Below are positions 41,060-42,330 of a stretch of 42,330 bases of DNA, one piece after another. The translations under genes and the position numbers were made by a program. Source of the DNA: Caballeronia sp. dw_19 (GTDB lineage Bacteria > Pseudomonadota > Gammaproteobacteria > Burkholderiales > Burkholderiaceae). Numbering within the stretch: position 1 is the stretch's first letter; each line of letters opens with the position of its first letter. The DNA is taken from the NCBI RefSeq assembly GCF_018449515.1, contig NZ_JAAVUQ010000053.1:1-42330 (forward strand), read 5' to 3'. The notes below the pieces were generated by a model. The model saw nothing but the letters and a program-made list of their open reading frames with translations, was not told the DNA's origin and searched no databases.

Positions 41060-42181
41060 ATGGCAAGCCTGAATCTGCGTAACATCAACAAGCGCTACGA
41101 AGAAACCGAAGTGATTCGCAGCGTGAACCTCGATATCGCCGATGGCGAATTCGTCGTGTTCGTGGGCCCAAGCGGTTGCGGCAAATCCACGCTGATGCGG
41201 ATGATCGCGGGTCTGGAAGATATCAGCGGCGGCGACCTGATGATCGACGGCGTGCGCGTGAACGACGTGCAGCCGGCCAAACGCGGCATTGCGATGGTGT
41301 TCCAGTCGTACGCGCTGTATCCGCACATGACGCTGTACGACAACATGGCGTTTGGCCTGAAGCTTGCCGGCACGAAGAAGCCGGAGATTGATGCAGCGGT
41401 CAAGCAGGCAGCGAAGATCCTGCATATCGATCATTTGCTCGATAGGAAACCTAAGCAATTGTCGGGCGGCCAGCGTCAGCGGGTGGCGATCGGCCGCGCG
41501 ATCACGCGCAAGCCGAAGGTGTTCCTCTTCGACGAGCCGCTGTCCAACCTGGACGCCGCGTTGCGCGTGAAGATGCGTCTGGAGTTTGCGCGTCTGCACG
41601 ACGAGTTGAAGACCACGATGATCTATGTGACGCATGATCAGGTGGAGGCCATGACGCTGGCTGACAAGATCGTGGTGTTGTCGGCGGGGAATGTGGAGCA
41701 GGTCGGAACGCCTAACCAGCTTTATCACGCGCCGCAGAACAAGTTCGTGGCGGGTTTTATCGGCTCGCCGAAGATGAATTTCTTTAACGCCGAAATTACG
41801 CAGGTGTTAAGCGATGGCGTGCTGGTGAAGTATGCGACAGGTGAGACCCAACTGACGGCGGTCGAGCCGGGTAGTGCGAAGGTCGGCGATTCGGTGACGG
41901 TCGGGATTCGTCCGGAGCATTTGCATGCAGGGACGGCGGCGACGGTGGAGCACGGGGTATCGGCGAAGACGATGGCCGTGGAGTCGCTCGGGGATGCCGC
42001 TTATCTGTACTCGGAGTCGACGGTGGCGCCGGAGGGGATCATCGCCCGGATTCCGCCGCTTGAGCGCCATTCGCGTGGCGAGGTGCTGAAGCTTGGCGCT
42101 TTGCCTGAGCATTGCCATTTGTTTAATGCTGATGGGATTGCTTATCAGCGGAAGATTGTTGAGGTGTTGTCGGCGGCGTAG
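41060..42181 (+). CDS. smoK: Polyol ABC transporter ATP-binding protein (MalK/UgpC type)
   Basis: A 373-residue ATPase that powers the polyol importer. Walker A is GPSGCGKSTLMRMIAG, Q-loop MVFQSYALYPHMT, signature LSGGQRQRVAIGRAI, Walker B VFLFDEPLSNLDAAL, and the switch His lies in YVTHDQVEAMTLAD. The C-terminal TOBE/OB domains (about residues 235-373; GFIGSPKMNFFNAEI, VGIRPEHLH) are typical of the MalK group. The open frame starts earlier, but ATG 41060 (MASLNLRNINKRYEETEV) has GGAG eight bases upstream and matches the family. It follows the HAD gene by 49 bases and is the last gene of the window. Confidence 0.94.
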   Translation: MASLNLRNINKRYEETEVIRSVNLDIADGEFVVFVGPSGCGKSTLMRMIAGLEDISGGDLMIDGVRVNDVQPAKRGIAMVFQSYALYPHMTLYDNMAFGLKLAGTKKPEIDAAVKQAAKILHIDHLLDRKPKQLSGGQRQRVAIGRAITRKPKVFLFDEPLSNLDAALRVKMRLEFARLHDELKTTMIYVTHDQVEAMTLADKIVVLSAGNVEQVGTPNQLYHAPQNKFVAGFIGSPKMNFFNAEITQVLSDGVLVKYATGETQLTAVEPGSAKVGDSVTVGIRPEHLHAGTAATVEHGVSAKTMAVESLGDAAYLYSESTVAPEGIIARIPPLERHSRGEVLKLGALPEHCHLFNADGIAYQRKIVEVLSAA

Positions 42182-42230
42182 GGGGGTGCTCGCGCCGGTG
42201 GACGGGGGGGGCTTTGGCGAGTGGCGGGGA

Positions 42231-42286
42231 TTTCGGCGTTAGTGGTCGGGGTTAATGCCGGGTTGCTGCTTTCGGTGTTAGTGGTC
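42231..42286. repeat. 39-bp direct repeat at the right end
   Basis: TTTCGG-C/T-GTTAGTGGTC occurs at 42231-42247 and 42270-42286, a 39-base period, with GGGGTTAATGCCGGGTTG between. Its reverse complement contains CCCGGCATTAACCCC and GACCACTAAC, matching the repeats at 1-60. The 149 bases after smoK hold no gene I can see. Confidence 0.6.
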
Positions 42287-42330
42287 TGCGAGAGTCGGAT
42301 TTTCTCTTTATCACTATTAGCCACTGTGCG

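Overview
The window looks like a stretch of chromosome from a high-GC betaproteobacterium of Burkholderia sensu lato (Burkholderia/Paraburkholderia/Caballeronia). The pointers are strong G/C third-position bias, the order purC-purE-purK-sua5, a tetR-type gene divergent from a BpeAB-OprB-like RND pump, and close protein resemblance to that group. Genus is an inference. I saw no tRNA, rRNA, CRISPR, intact insertion sequence or prophage gene. The region is mostly core metabolism, transport and regulation, with repeat-rich spacers and two solitary antitoxin-like remnants.

Layout: (1) 1-4417: repeats and a hairpin terminator, then de novo purine genes purC, purE, purK and the tRNA t6A gene sua5. 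(2) 4478-7946, minus strand: an orphan ParD-like antitoxin, a GDSL/SGNH esterase lipoprotein and the D-Ala-D-Ala carboxypeptidase dacB. (3) 8094-12800: a LysR regulator divergent from a three-gene unit (MHS-type transporter, M20 amidohydrolase, histone-deacetylase-like amidohydrolase), probably a catabolic operon for an amide-bearing compound. (4) 12922-16510: an OmpR/PmrA-like response regulator, its sensor kinase and a periplasmic DegQ-like protease. The regulator and protease promoters share a three-fold TTAA operator at the same distance from the -10 box. (5) 16754-18886: a small secreted protein, a DUF427 protein, palindromic repeats and a CoxG-like membrane-anchored protein. (6) 18916-26137: bpeR-bpeA-bpeB-oprB with an AcrR-like operator, closed by a bidirectional terminator.

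(7) 26265-27638: an NCS2 purine permease. (8) 28026-32847: xylulokinase, an AGE-family sugar isomerase, then glutathione-dependent formaldehyde oxidation (class III alcohol dehydrogenase and S-formylglutathione hydrolase). (9) 32855-35657, minus strand: a zinc/manganese-type ABC importer (binding protein, ATPase with a His-rich tail, permease), with a truncated VapB-like antitoxin overlapping the permease stop codon. (10) 36086-42181: a polyol (sorbitol/mannitol type) operon with a short-chain dehydrogenase, binding protein, two permeases, a HAD phosphatase and the ATPase. The last 150 bases carry 39-bp repeats related, in inverted orientation, to those at the window start.

The most interesting points are the duplicated promoter architecture of the two-component/DegQ unit, the LysR-controlled amidohydrolase operon, the palindromic element with a compensatory base change at a distant site, the VapB remnant joined to the metal permease, and the conflicting metal-specificity signals of the ABC importer. 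No single system stands out as certainly new.
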